Below are positions 45,082 through 55,630 of a stretch of 64,000 nt of DNA, piece by piece. The stretch lies in assembly GCA_947652115.1 (NCBI GenBank), contig OX393562.1, positions 15,833,217 through 15,897,216 on the forward strand, read 5' to 3'. The stretch comes from Blastomussa wellsi. Lineage: Eukaryota; Cnidaria; Anthozoa; Scleractinia; Plerogyridae. The first letter of the stretch is position 1, and each line of letters opens with the position of its first letter. The notes beneath the pieces are model-generated. The model was not told the origin of the DNA. It saw only the letters and a program-made list of their open reading frames with translations, and searched no databases. Made by a program: the position numbers and the translations under genes.

Positions 45082-46532
45082 TCTCTTGTGACGCCAGGTC
45101 ATCAACGAGCTCACTGTTCCCGACGTTAAGGCGGGTAGCAGCAGCTCTCGCAAGGTCTTTAAAAGGCTCGCTTGAAAAAGAAATAGAACAATGCCCCAGA
45201 TTCCAAAACAATAGCAACTGCTGCACTACAGGACCAGGAGGCTTTCAAGCTTGTGAGAACTGTTACACTACTGAATTTATTAAGTACGCTCATTTGCGAG
45301 AAGCGTCATAAGGACATTAGGTCAGATCAGTTGGAAGAGGCTTCTACATGTATAATGACTTCTGTTCTCAACAACAATGGTTGTTTTTTTCTGGAACGAT
45401 ATTCGACAAAAGTTTAGAGCGTATAAGAAAGCGAAGATTCCCACCGAGTTGACGAACATGACATGCAAGGATCAAGAAGGATCTGAGACAGTGCAAAAAC
45501 GTTAAGTAATAGATAAAATATGAGCGGAAGACCTTTATGGGCGTTTAAAACGGCGAGCCGTTTTCAATGCCCATAAAGGTCTCCCACGAAATGAAACAAT
45601 GCATAGTATTGTTATTTGATTCCTTCGTGTTTTGCATTTTAATCAGTAGAGATTGTTATCAAAAGTTAATTCAACTGCTGATTTTTATTGGGGTTTAAAA
45701 AGCATTCATGTGACCTGAATAGTACCTTTTCATTGGATCTATTCCTTATGAATTATTAATGAATTTTACAAGTAAAAAAGGCAGCGCTCGCGTTTACTTA
45801 CTGCGGCTGGAATATCAATTCTTTCTCTCAGTTGAACAGAAGGAAAAGACATAAGAGATATTTCCATCAGAAAAACCCCCCAACTTTTAATGAAAACCAT
45901 TGACGTACAGGAGCAACTGTGGGGTTGACCTATGAACCGCGAGCTGAAAACGTGGTGTGTGGCCGGGCCGTGGAATGCAAAGTCATCATTGAAAATACTT
46001 ATTTATTTCTTGTTCTCGAGCAAATTTATCTCTTTCCAAAAGTAACGAGATAAATTTGCTCGATAACAGGAAGGTACGCGGGAAAGCAAAGTTAATATCT
46101 TACAGGTCGTATTGGATTTGGTGGAGAGTAAAGCAACCTTCCTTGCAGATTGCTTTTATTTTCGGGTGAGTCGATCCCAGTAAAATGCGGTTGAGAACTT
46201 ATTACGCATTTGCTGTGACACACTCAAGTAATTCTATAGTACTTCAGTTCAAACTTTGGAGTGAAGAGACTGTTCTGTGGAGGGGGACAGGGGGCGGGAT
46301 TTCGGGAAATAAGGGAGCATGAGAGGTACGGGAGTTGGGTGAAGGGAAGGGAAGGAGCGAAGCGGGATTCCCAAGGTGGCGAAAACTGGGAGAAATGGGA
46401 AACGTTGCATAATATTTTGCAGCGGAATATTACAAAGGGACCGAAAGGCAGGGACTTGGGAATATTTATGAGGGAAGCGGGAGAATTGGACCCCCTGTCC
46501 TCTCACCCTCGCGATTCTGCGTAACGTAGTGT
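45082..46532. other. Convergent intergenic region, RCCD1-like to stathmin-like gene
   Basis: Contains the RCCD1-like 3'UTR. Foldbacks: 45526-45584 (ggaagacctttatgggcgtt against its complement, arms about 27 bases) and a perfect 16-base-arm hairpin at 46017-46062 (cgagcaaatttatctc). If the minus-strand gene at 46533-48266 is spliced at its 3' end, its next exon would lie here, but I could not find it. Confidence 0.5.
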
Positions 46533-48266
46533 TCAAGTGTCACTGACTGGTTTGTTTCTCCTACCAGTCTGGGCACAAGCGCGTGCGCAGTCTCGTACTC
46601 GTTCCAGCTCCTTGAGCCGTTTCTCTTGAGCGGCCAGTTGCTTTGCGCTCATCACTTCAGCCGTTAGTTGCGACGGCGGATTGTCAAGCCTACGGAGGCG
46701 TCTGGGTACCCGGGCGGAAAGGAGAACCGTCTCCTTACGCTTGCTTCCAACGAGTACTTCAAAAGCAATGGAACTTTTGGTTTTGCCCAGGAGTATTGAG
46801 CGAGCGGAACTGATGGGCTTGGTTGCTACAGTGTTAGAACTAGAAGACTGTCCACTTTGAATCGCTGCCGTCTTTTCTCTGACCATCAGCTTTCCTTTAG
46901 GAAACATTTGTCTAGTCAGTTTTTCTTTAGGTAGATTTTCTTTCGAAACCGTTCCTTCAGCTACTTTTTCTCTCGCCAACGTTCTTTTAGCTTCCAGCTT
47001 CTTTAGGCGCGCCATGTCTTTAGCAACTACCTCTTTAACTTTTTTTATATCAATTGTTGGTCGAGTCACCGGCGGAATCTCACGCAGTAGAAGTGTTGTC
47101 ACCACTTCCACAGCGTTGGAACTAGATGGTTCACTTTGAATCGCCTCTAGTTTTTCTTTAGCAAACTTTTCTTTAGGCAGTTTTTCTTTAGGCAAGTTTT
47201 CTTTAACTTGCTTTTCTTTAGAAGCCGTTTCTTCAGCAACTTTTTCTCTCGCCAACCATTTTTTAACTTCCAGCTTCAGAACGTGCGCTATGTCTTTAAC
47301 TACCAATTTTTCTTTCTCCGCATCGTTTGTTGGTCGATACGGCGGAATCTTGCTGGGTAGGCATGTGATGTCTTTACAAACCACTTCTTTATCTTTCTCT
47401 GTATCCATTGTTGGTCGACACACCGGTGCCATCTCGTTCGGTAGACGTGGCACATCTTTAACAACTACTTTAACTTTCTCCGTGTCGATCGTTGGCCGAT
47501 ACACTGGTGTAATGTCGCTCGGTAGAAATGCGATGTCTTTACAAACCACTTGTTTATCTGCCTGTATATTCACTGTTGGTCGAGACACCGATGGAATCGC
47601 GCTTGGTAGACGTGCCGCATCTTTAACAACTACTTCCTTAACCTTCTCCATATCGATCGTTGGCCGATACAGTGGTGTAATCTTGCTCGGTAGACATGCG
47701 ATGTCTTTACAAACCACTTCTTTATCTTTCTCTATATCCACTGTTGGTCGAGACACCGATGGGCTCTCGCTCGGTAGACGTGACACATCTTTAGCAACTA
47801 CTTCTTTAACTGTCTCCATATCGCTTGTTGTCCGATGCACGGGTGTAGAAACCGCTGGAATATCGCTCGGTAGACGTGCCACGTCTTTAGCAACTACCTC
47901 TTTAACTTTCTCTGTATCCATTGTTGGTCGATACACTGGTGGAATACTCATCTCGCACGCACAGTCAACTGAAAGTTCCACCGTAACTTTGGCGGCCACG
48001 CTTTCGATCTTTGCAGCTCTTGCTTCAGCGTTTGATTCAGATTTCCTTTTCTCCGTATACTTGTTATTGCTATCGGAAGCCTTGATCTCGGTGTGTTCGT
48101 GCTGACTTTCATTTCTCTGAACAGGGCTTGAAACTCTCAAGTCCGTTGACTGATCGATGAGTTTAGTTTTCCTTGAAACTCGTTTTGGCTCTAGAGAGTC
48201 TGTTCTAGGGGCAGGTGCAACCCTGTTATGAGACGACTTGAATTTCGACAGCAAAGACCCGCACAT
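46533..48266 (-). CDS. Repeat protein with stathmin-like C-terminus (STMND1-like)
   Basis: Frame of 577 aa from the ATG at 48266 (MCGSLLSK, Cys at position 2 a possible lipidation site). Residues 1-105 are basic, Ser/Lys-rich. Nine copies of a unit RPTxDxEKxKEVVxKDxxxLPS start near residues 113, 144, 173, 201, 229, 257, 284, 311 and 402, with a 27-31-residue period. Alternate units read VVCKDI and VV(A/V)KD, so the array grew by duplicating pairs. Blocks from 311 and 402 also share a long Lys-rich tail (LAREKVAEETASKE / LAREKVAEGTVSKE). Residues 499-565 (AFEVLVGSKRKETVLL, then PRRLRRLDNPPSQLTAE and a charged helix) resemble the start of a stathmin domain as in STMND1, whose family binds tubulin. 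A donor-like site (cagactg|gtagga) at 46565 suggests the gene may continue past the apparent stop. The stathmin link is by eye only. Confidence 0.65.
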   Translation of the reverse strand: MCGSLLSKFKSSHNRVAPAPRTDSLEPKRVSRKTKLIDQSTDLRVSSPVQRNESQHEHTEIKASDSNNKYTEKRKSESNAEARAAKIESVAAKVTVELSVDCACEMSIPPVYRPTMDTEKVKEVVAKDVARLPSDIPAVSTPVHRTTSDMETVKEVVAKDVSRLPSESPSVSRPTVDIEKDKEVVCKDIACLPSKITPLYRPTIDMEKVKEVVVKDAARLPSAIPSVSRPTVNIQADKQVVCKDIAFLPSDITPVYRPTIDTEKVKVVVKDVPRLPNEMAPVCRPTMDTEKDKEVVCKDITCLPSKIPPYRPTNDAEKEKLVVKDIAHVLKLEVKKWLAREKVAEETASKEKQVKENLPKEKLPKEKFAKEKLEAIQSEPSSSNAVEVVTTLLLREIPPVTRPTIDIKKVKEVVAKDMARLKKLEAKRTLAREKVAEGTVSKENLPKEKLTRQMFPKGKLMVREKTAAIQSGQSSSSNTVATKPISSARSILLGKTKSSIAFEVLVGSKRKETVLLSARVPRRLRRLDNPPSQLTAEVMSAKQLAAQEKRLKELERVRDCARACAQTGRRNKPVSDT

Positions 48267-48897
48267 TTTTAAACTGTAATACCACTGTACGTATTGTACC
48301 GAAATTCGTGTAAAGTTGGGGCATTAATTCCGAAAAGTGGTTTGTGACGTTTAATTGATTAACAATTAAGTGAGGTCAGTGAAAGGATCGTCATTTCGTT
48401 TCGTTTCGTTCTGCAATTAAGCTTAACTTAACTGTAAAGTAACTGTAAACTATATCCAGTATCTTATCAATTCCGTGTTCCCAGCTGGAAATCGCAAAGC
48501 ATCACTGTTTCCTCTTAGGCTGTTAAATATGAACTTTTTGTGCGCGCGCTTCACTCAAACAGAACTTCATTCAAACTTTGCCTATTGGTTTTAAGGTCGT
48601 GCAGGACTCTTGTTGATGTAACTGACTAGTCTCCAGTCGTCTCTTATGTCTTATGAGAAAAAATAACAGGCGCGGGGAATGATGGGAATGAGGCAGAAAG
48701 GATCAGCATCATCCATCGCGTTTTGCTATTTTCTCGTAGGAGGCGACTGGGGACGAGCAAAAGTTCGTTGCATTACCACTTGCACGTTATTGTTCTCAGC
48801 TTTGTGTCCCGTGCGTTGGAAAGTTGCAAATTATCAGAATTAGCTTCAAAGCTTTGATTAGGGGACTTTGTTGTAAAGCATTATCGACTCGGTTGGT

Positions 48898-49205
48898 CTT
48901 CGGAAGAGGCAAGACCTGAAATTTTGTGTCCAAGTTTTCTCCGCCGACATAGAATCTCAGGAGTTGATTCCCGAGGAACGCAACTTGTTGTACTCTATTG
49001 TGTCATGGCAGAAGTGAATTTAAAAAGAGCCCTTCATAATCTCTTGGAAGTCAATAACTTCTATCATTTCTTGAGTATTAAAATTTCCTTCTGTCATGAC
49101 ACAAAAGGGGTTATGGTTTATCACTGACTAGGCTATATAATCATTGAATTTGGTGCGTTCTTCAAGCTGAAAACTGGGACACATAAACGCGTTGTCTGTA
49201 GTTTG
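48898..49205. repeat. Sequence shared with 41014-41400
   Basis: Counterpart of the segment in intron 2 of the RCCD1-like gene: ggtcttcggaag, attttgtgtccaag, tctcaggagttgat, gaagtgaatttaaaaa and ggttatggtttatcac occur in the same order and orientation. Confidence 0.45.
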
Positions 49206-49516
49206 TTACCGTAAACGGTAAAACTCTATATTTAAATCGATCACTTTACATTTCCTCAGAGCAAAAAAAGAAGGAAGAAAGCAAAGCGTAAAAGCAAACA
49301 ATATTAACCCTTAATGGTAATTAACAGTTATTAAATAAATGTCAAGCACGTAGTGTTGTAGATGCCATAGTTAATTACGTTATCTTTGCAAGAGTACTGA
49401 CTTTAAGCACACGTTTCCGATGACTAAGCACACGTTTCCGATGACAATTTATTATTCTATGTGTGTTCATTTGACAGGAAGAACTTGATCGCTGCACTCA
49501 AAATCCCAGAAAAAAT

Positions 49517-49690
49517 TGCACCGTTTTTCAGTCATTTTATTGTATCTAAACTCGTTATAACTTGAAGCCGGACACCGCTTTAAGACGGACAACTGGTGTT
49601 TGTCCCTGCGCACCGTTTTCAGTCATTTTACCATATCTTAACTCTCTGTACGCCGGACGCCTCACACCGCTCCACGGCGGACAGTTGATT
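49517..49690. repeat. Diverged tandem duplication
   Basis: gcaccgtttttcagtcattt...gccggacaccgctttaagacggaca is followed directly by gcaccgttttcagtcatttt...gccggacgcctcacaccgctccacggcggaca. The period is about 82-85 bases. Confidence 0.6.
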
Positions 49691-52600
49691 TCGGTCTCGA
49701 TGGTGACCGTCCTGTAGGAGAGAGTTTACTCTACCAGATTACTTTGCTACGACTTGTATATATCAATGCCGCCGCAATTTCGATGGTGTTTTCCGTTTAC
49801 AATTCTCTTTCCGACAACGATTTAGATGATCGAGATTGCTCGGATTGTCTCGCCTGGTTCTCTTCGCTAGAACAGAAGAACTGAAAGCTTTATCAACTTA
49901 TTTTGTTTTGGGTGATTGCTTTGTTATCTTTGACATCTTTAGAGGCCGCCAGCAAGATGGTCAATATAAAAATTGAGAGCAAAAATGGAATTTTCTCGCA
50001 CAAACTGGGGCTTACAAGGGCTAGTTGAAACTAAAACTTGGGATCTCGCCTTCGGTCTTTTTCTTCGGGAGCTGCTGTTTTAAGATCTGTGGAAATTGTC
50101 CCTCTGTTTCCATTGATAATGTTTCCCAAAGATCATTTTAATTTCCACGTGGTTCTTAATTTTGATATTTTAACACCCTTTTGTTTTAACGTTAAAAACA
50201 TTTGAGCCCCCAGGAACAATTTAATGCCATTTTAATCACTTTAGATTTCTTATTCTTTATTCGTCCTTATTCCGTGCATTGTTTCACTCTTGCTCTTTAT
50301 GCCAAAGCAATCTACACCATAATGGTAGATTATTCGGCGTTTTAAAAGGCACGAAAAACCACGGAAAATTGAACCAGTTTTCAACTGCGCGAGTACGCTC
50401 GAGAGCATATTCAGTAAGAATTTTGGGGTGGAGCCACTTTTTATGATTTCTGAGATAAATTACGACCAATTTGTCAGTTGCCAGATAAATGTTTGGGCGC
50501 CATTTGTCAGTCATTATGTTTGGCACGACGTAAAATTTGAGATATAAGTTGCTTGTTAAAATGACGAGCCATCTGTTAAGCTCTTACCTGAGTTCAGTTC
50601 AGCACGAATGATTAATGATGTTTTGATTTGCAGGCTCTTTGAATTTTGCGTTCTACACTTGCGCCTTGCGGACCGCACTCGTAACTCAGGATTGAATATC
50701 AGTTACAGACTTTGATATTTCGAATCAGAAGCAGATTCGCAGCTTATAAAATCATGAAAATGACATTTTCCCCATGGCGTAATCTCGAGCATGCGCTTTT
50801 GCTGAAAAAAGTCTCTTTTGATGGTAACTTTCCGTGTATCCAAATCCGTAAACGCTCTTTTCATGCACCGATGTTTTATAATAATCCAGAATCAAAGAAA
50901 CTGCTTCAGCCAAGACTTGCTGTTAGCATTTTCCTTGCGTTGCATGTGAACAGCGGCTGTGTGTAGCTTGTGAAAAGCAAAGCATGGTGTAGACTAATTT
51001 AAAAGTTAGAAGCCACATGCTAGGTTCAAACGTAGAAGGAAATCCCGTCTGGCTTCACTGATTTGAAATCACATTTCGTGACTCGAGAATCCTCGGTTGA
51101 CTACCTTAACCTCTTGCCAGAATCCGCATTTGAACAAAATGCCGCGAACTGCCTTGCCTAGCCGCTGGGCGAACTGAACAACAACGTCTTTCGGAGCCCG
51201 TGAAAAGCTCACATCTTCGTGATCTGAAACGATTCCTTGGTCTGTCATTGTTTGTCTTGTCTTCTTCTTTCGTTTTATTCTGCGTTAGGCAAGCAAATAT
51301 CTCACAGATCAGAGATAGGTACAAAATAACAACCAGAAAGGCATTCCAAAGAAGGCATTCCATATTTATCAACAGCTCCAGTCACAGACGCGGATTTCGC
51401 GGCGTATTAAATCAACATATTTTCTTGAGCACTGATCACAGATTCAAAGCTTTACGTTTATCATGACACATTCCCTGTCCAATTACGAGAAACCTCAGGG
51501 AAATTTGAGGAACAATTAGGTACATTCACCAGCTATTCCATTTACCTCATTGCACCTGTTGTATGCTTGAGGAATCTAAAAGCCCTCGGAAAGAACTAAA
51601 TTCAATCAGAAACGAAAATGCAATATAACACAATTATTAAAAAAGCTTGCTTTTGCTGGATATTCTTGGGCGTCAATAATTGTTTTTGTGACGGTCGAGT
51701 TCAGCAAAAACATTTTAGATGTAGTAATGGACGGAAACAAAAATCTCTCAGTTCGAATAATCAGTTTGACAGCAATTGTCATTAAATATTTATCGTAATA
51801 AAAGAGTTTGTAGGCTTCTGATCCTTAATTCCTTTGCCTGGCTCATTAATTTTCAATGTCAGTTCAGTGCTCTTTAACCTGAGGCTGTATTTTAAAACTG
51901 TGAAAATTCTGCAGACGTGATTTATTTCTCGTTGCCGGTCTCGTTTGTGAAAATATAAACCGTTCATGAGGTAAACATTAAAATATTCACTGCTTGATTC
52001 AAGAAAAGTGTTTCACTCAGCTTCCTTGAGTTGAAGTGGAATATGGACAATAGGTGGCCACCACTAAAACCTCGACATTATTTATCCACAAAATTTACTC
52101 CTGAATTCTCAAAACGGTTTAGGAAAATTAAAGAAATAACATGATGCTATATATGTATGCAATAAGTTTGATCAGAATGACAACCTCCAATTGTACAGAA
52201 TAGCAGGCATTCTGTCATATCCGAATTACGGTTACTTATATTACGTGGGAAAATTCAGTAAAAAGTAAGCTGGCAATACAATGGGCAAACATAATGTACA
52301 TTTCATATATGTGAAAATTGCTCTATACTACTCAGACTGTTCAGCTTGTTACTTGTTACTGTTTTGAAGAGAGTTTTGTTCACTGAAAAGTCCATGACGT
52401 ATAATTTATAATGGTTAGTGTTCATTTTTGGACGTAAGGCATTCAATAGAAGTTTCTGGTATTGATGAAGCTATATGACCCAGCTTTTGTACTCGTGTCT
52501 TGTGTCAATTTTGGACGACGCCCCTCTAAATTCACTGAGCCGATAATTTTTTATGATTTAGTTTGAAACCTCCCCACATACGGTTCGTTACCGAAAATCG

Positions 52601-54381
52601 TCCCTACTCAAACTTTTTTCTTCACTTGCTCAAGGTTACACAATACCTTCAGAGGGCTACTTTTGGCGAACATTTTAACACTAAAAGGAAGATTGCCATA
52701 AAATCTAATATTTCCTAGAAAATGAAATTAAATCTTGAAACCTGCGCGAGTTATTTAGAAAAAAAAGGTTTTTTAATCGAACTGGTGTCATGTAATCCTC
52801 ATAACGTGTCGGCTCCCCTGGGAGCTCTTATTACGAGGACCGCGTTACTGTTGTTCGCCTACCGCTTTATTGTTGCAGAACGTTTACATTCATAATTAGG
52901 TTTTCTCTTGTTTTGACATATTTAACATGTTTAGCTGTGCATTAAGTAAGCTATTGTTTCGTTACTGCTAATAGAGATCGGTAGAATGTAACAGGAAATT
53001 AGTGGTCACGATTCATTGTAGAACGAGATCAACAAATAGAAATTTGATAAACCAGCTAAAACCTATCCGACCACACCGGACTTCCGTATCTGAGCGTGGT
53101 ACGTAGCTAATAAACGAAGTATTTTGTAACCCTGAGTTAGTTAGATCGTAGAACGGAACGTGTAATGTTGTGAACTGAAGAATAAAGCCAATTCAAAGAA
53201 AGCATACAGTCCTTGCAGTTCTCGTAAATCAATTCTAAAACATCACCGTCATGTCTTTGTATACCGTATCATGCGTTAAACACAAGTGAACGAGAAGAAC
53301 GTGACTATCACACGATAATATTGTATTAGAATTCCCGCGAAAATATCATTTCGCTCGCTTCGAACGCCATCTGATTGGCTGGCGGCACATTCTGTTGACG
53401 TGTTTACAAATCTTTGAACAGCGAAAACTCGCTTTTGTTTTTTGCGAGAATGCCATCTCATTAAACGAATTAACAGGGTGTGTAGAAGAGACGGATTTTA
53501 ATGAAATTTGGCCGCAACATACATTGAGCATTGAGGAACAGAAGTGTGTATAGTTTGGTACAAGTTTTATACATCAGCCAGAAAGTTTTATTTCAATGAC
53601 AATAAGTTTTATATATTTCAAGTGAAGTCTTTTAAATGACAAAGAAGTATTTTTGAAACAAACGGCGTTCCATAAATACGGCCGCCGTGACGTCATGTGA
53701 AACACTCAAAATATTAAATGTATAAGAATAGATACGAAAGGTGAATGAACCAACGGTCGTGTTTATAGTTATAAAGGCTCATTAGAAAAGATTAGAAGAG
53801 CCCTGGATGCAACATTCCCGAGGTAGGTATGTGAAAGAGGTAACATTTTCCATGAATCGGATACCTTATCTGTCAAAAATGGTGGATCTGATCAGCCTGT
53901 CATAGCTGCTGGAAGTGGTCCATATCATTGCGTGTGATGCATAATACTGTGTTGTTTACTCAGCATAAAGTAGCCATGAAAGGTCGCGGACAACATAAAG
54001 GGTCATAACGTAACGGAAGCCTCAAATAAAATCTCCTGCCAGCCGCCAGCTACTCGGATTTCCGTCCGTTGTGCGAAAATATTCCAAGTGCTTGAATGTG
54101 TGAAGTGCTAGTACCATTTGGCCTGCGTCGGCGATAAACGTGCCTGTTAACACTGAATTTCTGACTTAAAAGGTAAGCAAGTCAGCTACACAGCTTGCTA
54201 AAAAACTATACACTGTAAATCCGCCTTAAACAGTTCTTAGCCGGGCTTCCGCGGGCTTCCGCGGGCTTCCAACTACTTCCACTTCCAATACTGACTGATG
54301 ATGATTCAATTCGTGTTGATATTTCAGATCTGCACGTCTACAATAACACGAACCAATGCTATTCAGAAACTCTTACTTGTA

Positions 54382-55280
54382 CAGTATGGGGCCCAGTTCT
54401 CGGCCACCAAAAACATAAACTTGTATTTCATACATTTTAAGAACAACAGGGACTTGAAATTTCACACACAACTTGCTTCAGCATTCAGTTTACACATGTA
54501 AAGCTATCTACAGCTCAACACTGTTTTCGCCCGAGCAATGCTCCGTTCGCCAGTTTACCGGCCACCGGGCCCAGTTGTCGGCCACAAAAAGTGTGCACGA
54601 ATTCTCCATCGTAACAAGGATAAATTTAGAAAACAAAGTTCGAAAAAGCACGCCTAATTTATCTCTTAAAATAACTAATAAGCGCAATCGAAAGGGTTGG
54701 CTGCTATAGATACGAGTTTAGTCGAAGCTCAGTGTTTTTGTAGACATTTATTGTCACAACGGCCTTTTTCTCTTTCATTTAGAGCTTAGTTGCAATTGAT
54801 TTGACACGAAGAATTCTTGAAAATCTAAGAAGTCGGGTGACTGCGAACAGGGTGGCCGAGAATAAGCAAATACACAAGAGTTGCAATGAAATATTACGGA
54901 ATGAGCTTAGGCAAAAGAATAAAATAATATAACAAAACTTTTAATTTGAAAGAAACCTAGATTATTCTTCGCTCTATGTCCTTGCTTGGTCCACAAATAT
55001 GGCTAAGTTATAACTGAATTTAGATAGCGCCATGTAAATCGAGGAGCCGTAAACAAACAAGTTTTTGGAAAAACAAATTGACCTGCCTTCGCGTCGTCTC
55101 AAACTGTTAGCGTCCAGTAGCAACTGGAAAGTCACCACTCGAAATAACGAAACTAAACACATCAATTGATCTTCTGAAATAGTCTTTTTGTATTGAAATT
55201 CATTTCTGGCGTGAAAAGAATCGCTTTGAATGCCAAGTGGCCGAGATCTGGACCCGGCCGAGAACTGGGCCCCATACTTA
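54382..55280. mobile_element. TIR element, about 0.9 kb, upstream of FGFR
   Basis: The left end agtatggggcccagttctcg is exactly complementary to the right end that finishes ccccatact; the match covers about 23 bases. Subterminal variants of ggcccagtt-tcggccac recur at about 54568, 54849 and 55237. No transposase frame. Flanking TA dinucleotides are off by one base, so the target duplication is unclear. Confidence 0.65.
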
Positions 55281-55630
55281 ATCATGGCATTAATTGAAGG
55301 CAGAGACCACAAAAACCCCGACAAAAACGAAGCGGGAGATAAATTTCAGAAAGAACTGTTGCGCTGCTTCCGAACAAAGTGATACTATAACAACCTATAA
55401 AGCTAGTTTCAAGTTCCTTTGAGATTAATATTCTTTCCGTTGCTGGAACTCTTGTGTTTTTGTTCCTTCTTGTTTTGAACTGAATGAACAGTCAAATATA
55501 AAACTAAAGATACAAATCAGTTATCCGACTCTTACTGAAGCCTCTTTTTATTCAAAGCAGGAAGCCGCCACTGTGTCCACTGAAGCCGAATCCAGGGAGT
55601 CCGTGAAAACAGGAAACCAATTCTTGCGCG

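Larger units (their letters stand above)
48267..55560. other. Long intergenic region before FGFR
   Basis: No convincing gene in 7.3 kb. Visible contents: an imperfect foldback at about 48625-48765 (gtctccagtcgtctc against gaggcgactggggac), the shared sequence at 48898-49205, a short direct duplication of agcacacgtttccgatgac at 49405-49445, a diverged tandem pair at 49517-49690, (gggcttccgc)n at 54243-54270 and a TIR element at 54382-55280. Bases 50000-53600 are AT-rich with scattered ORFs under 90 codons and no domain. A 5' non-coding exon of FGFR may end at 54172 (aaaag|gtaagc). Confidence 0.55.

Noticed and set aside
47290..48105. 271-codon plus-strand ORF opposite the repeat protein
   Set aside because: Mirror of the 28-residue repeat array; the minus-strand frame is longer, has an ATG start and recognisable C-terminal homology.
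51106..51372. 88-codon ORFs on both strands near 51100-51470
   Set aside because: No domain, no splice partners, similar lengths on both strands, consistent with chance.
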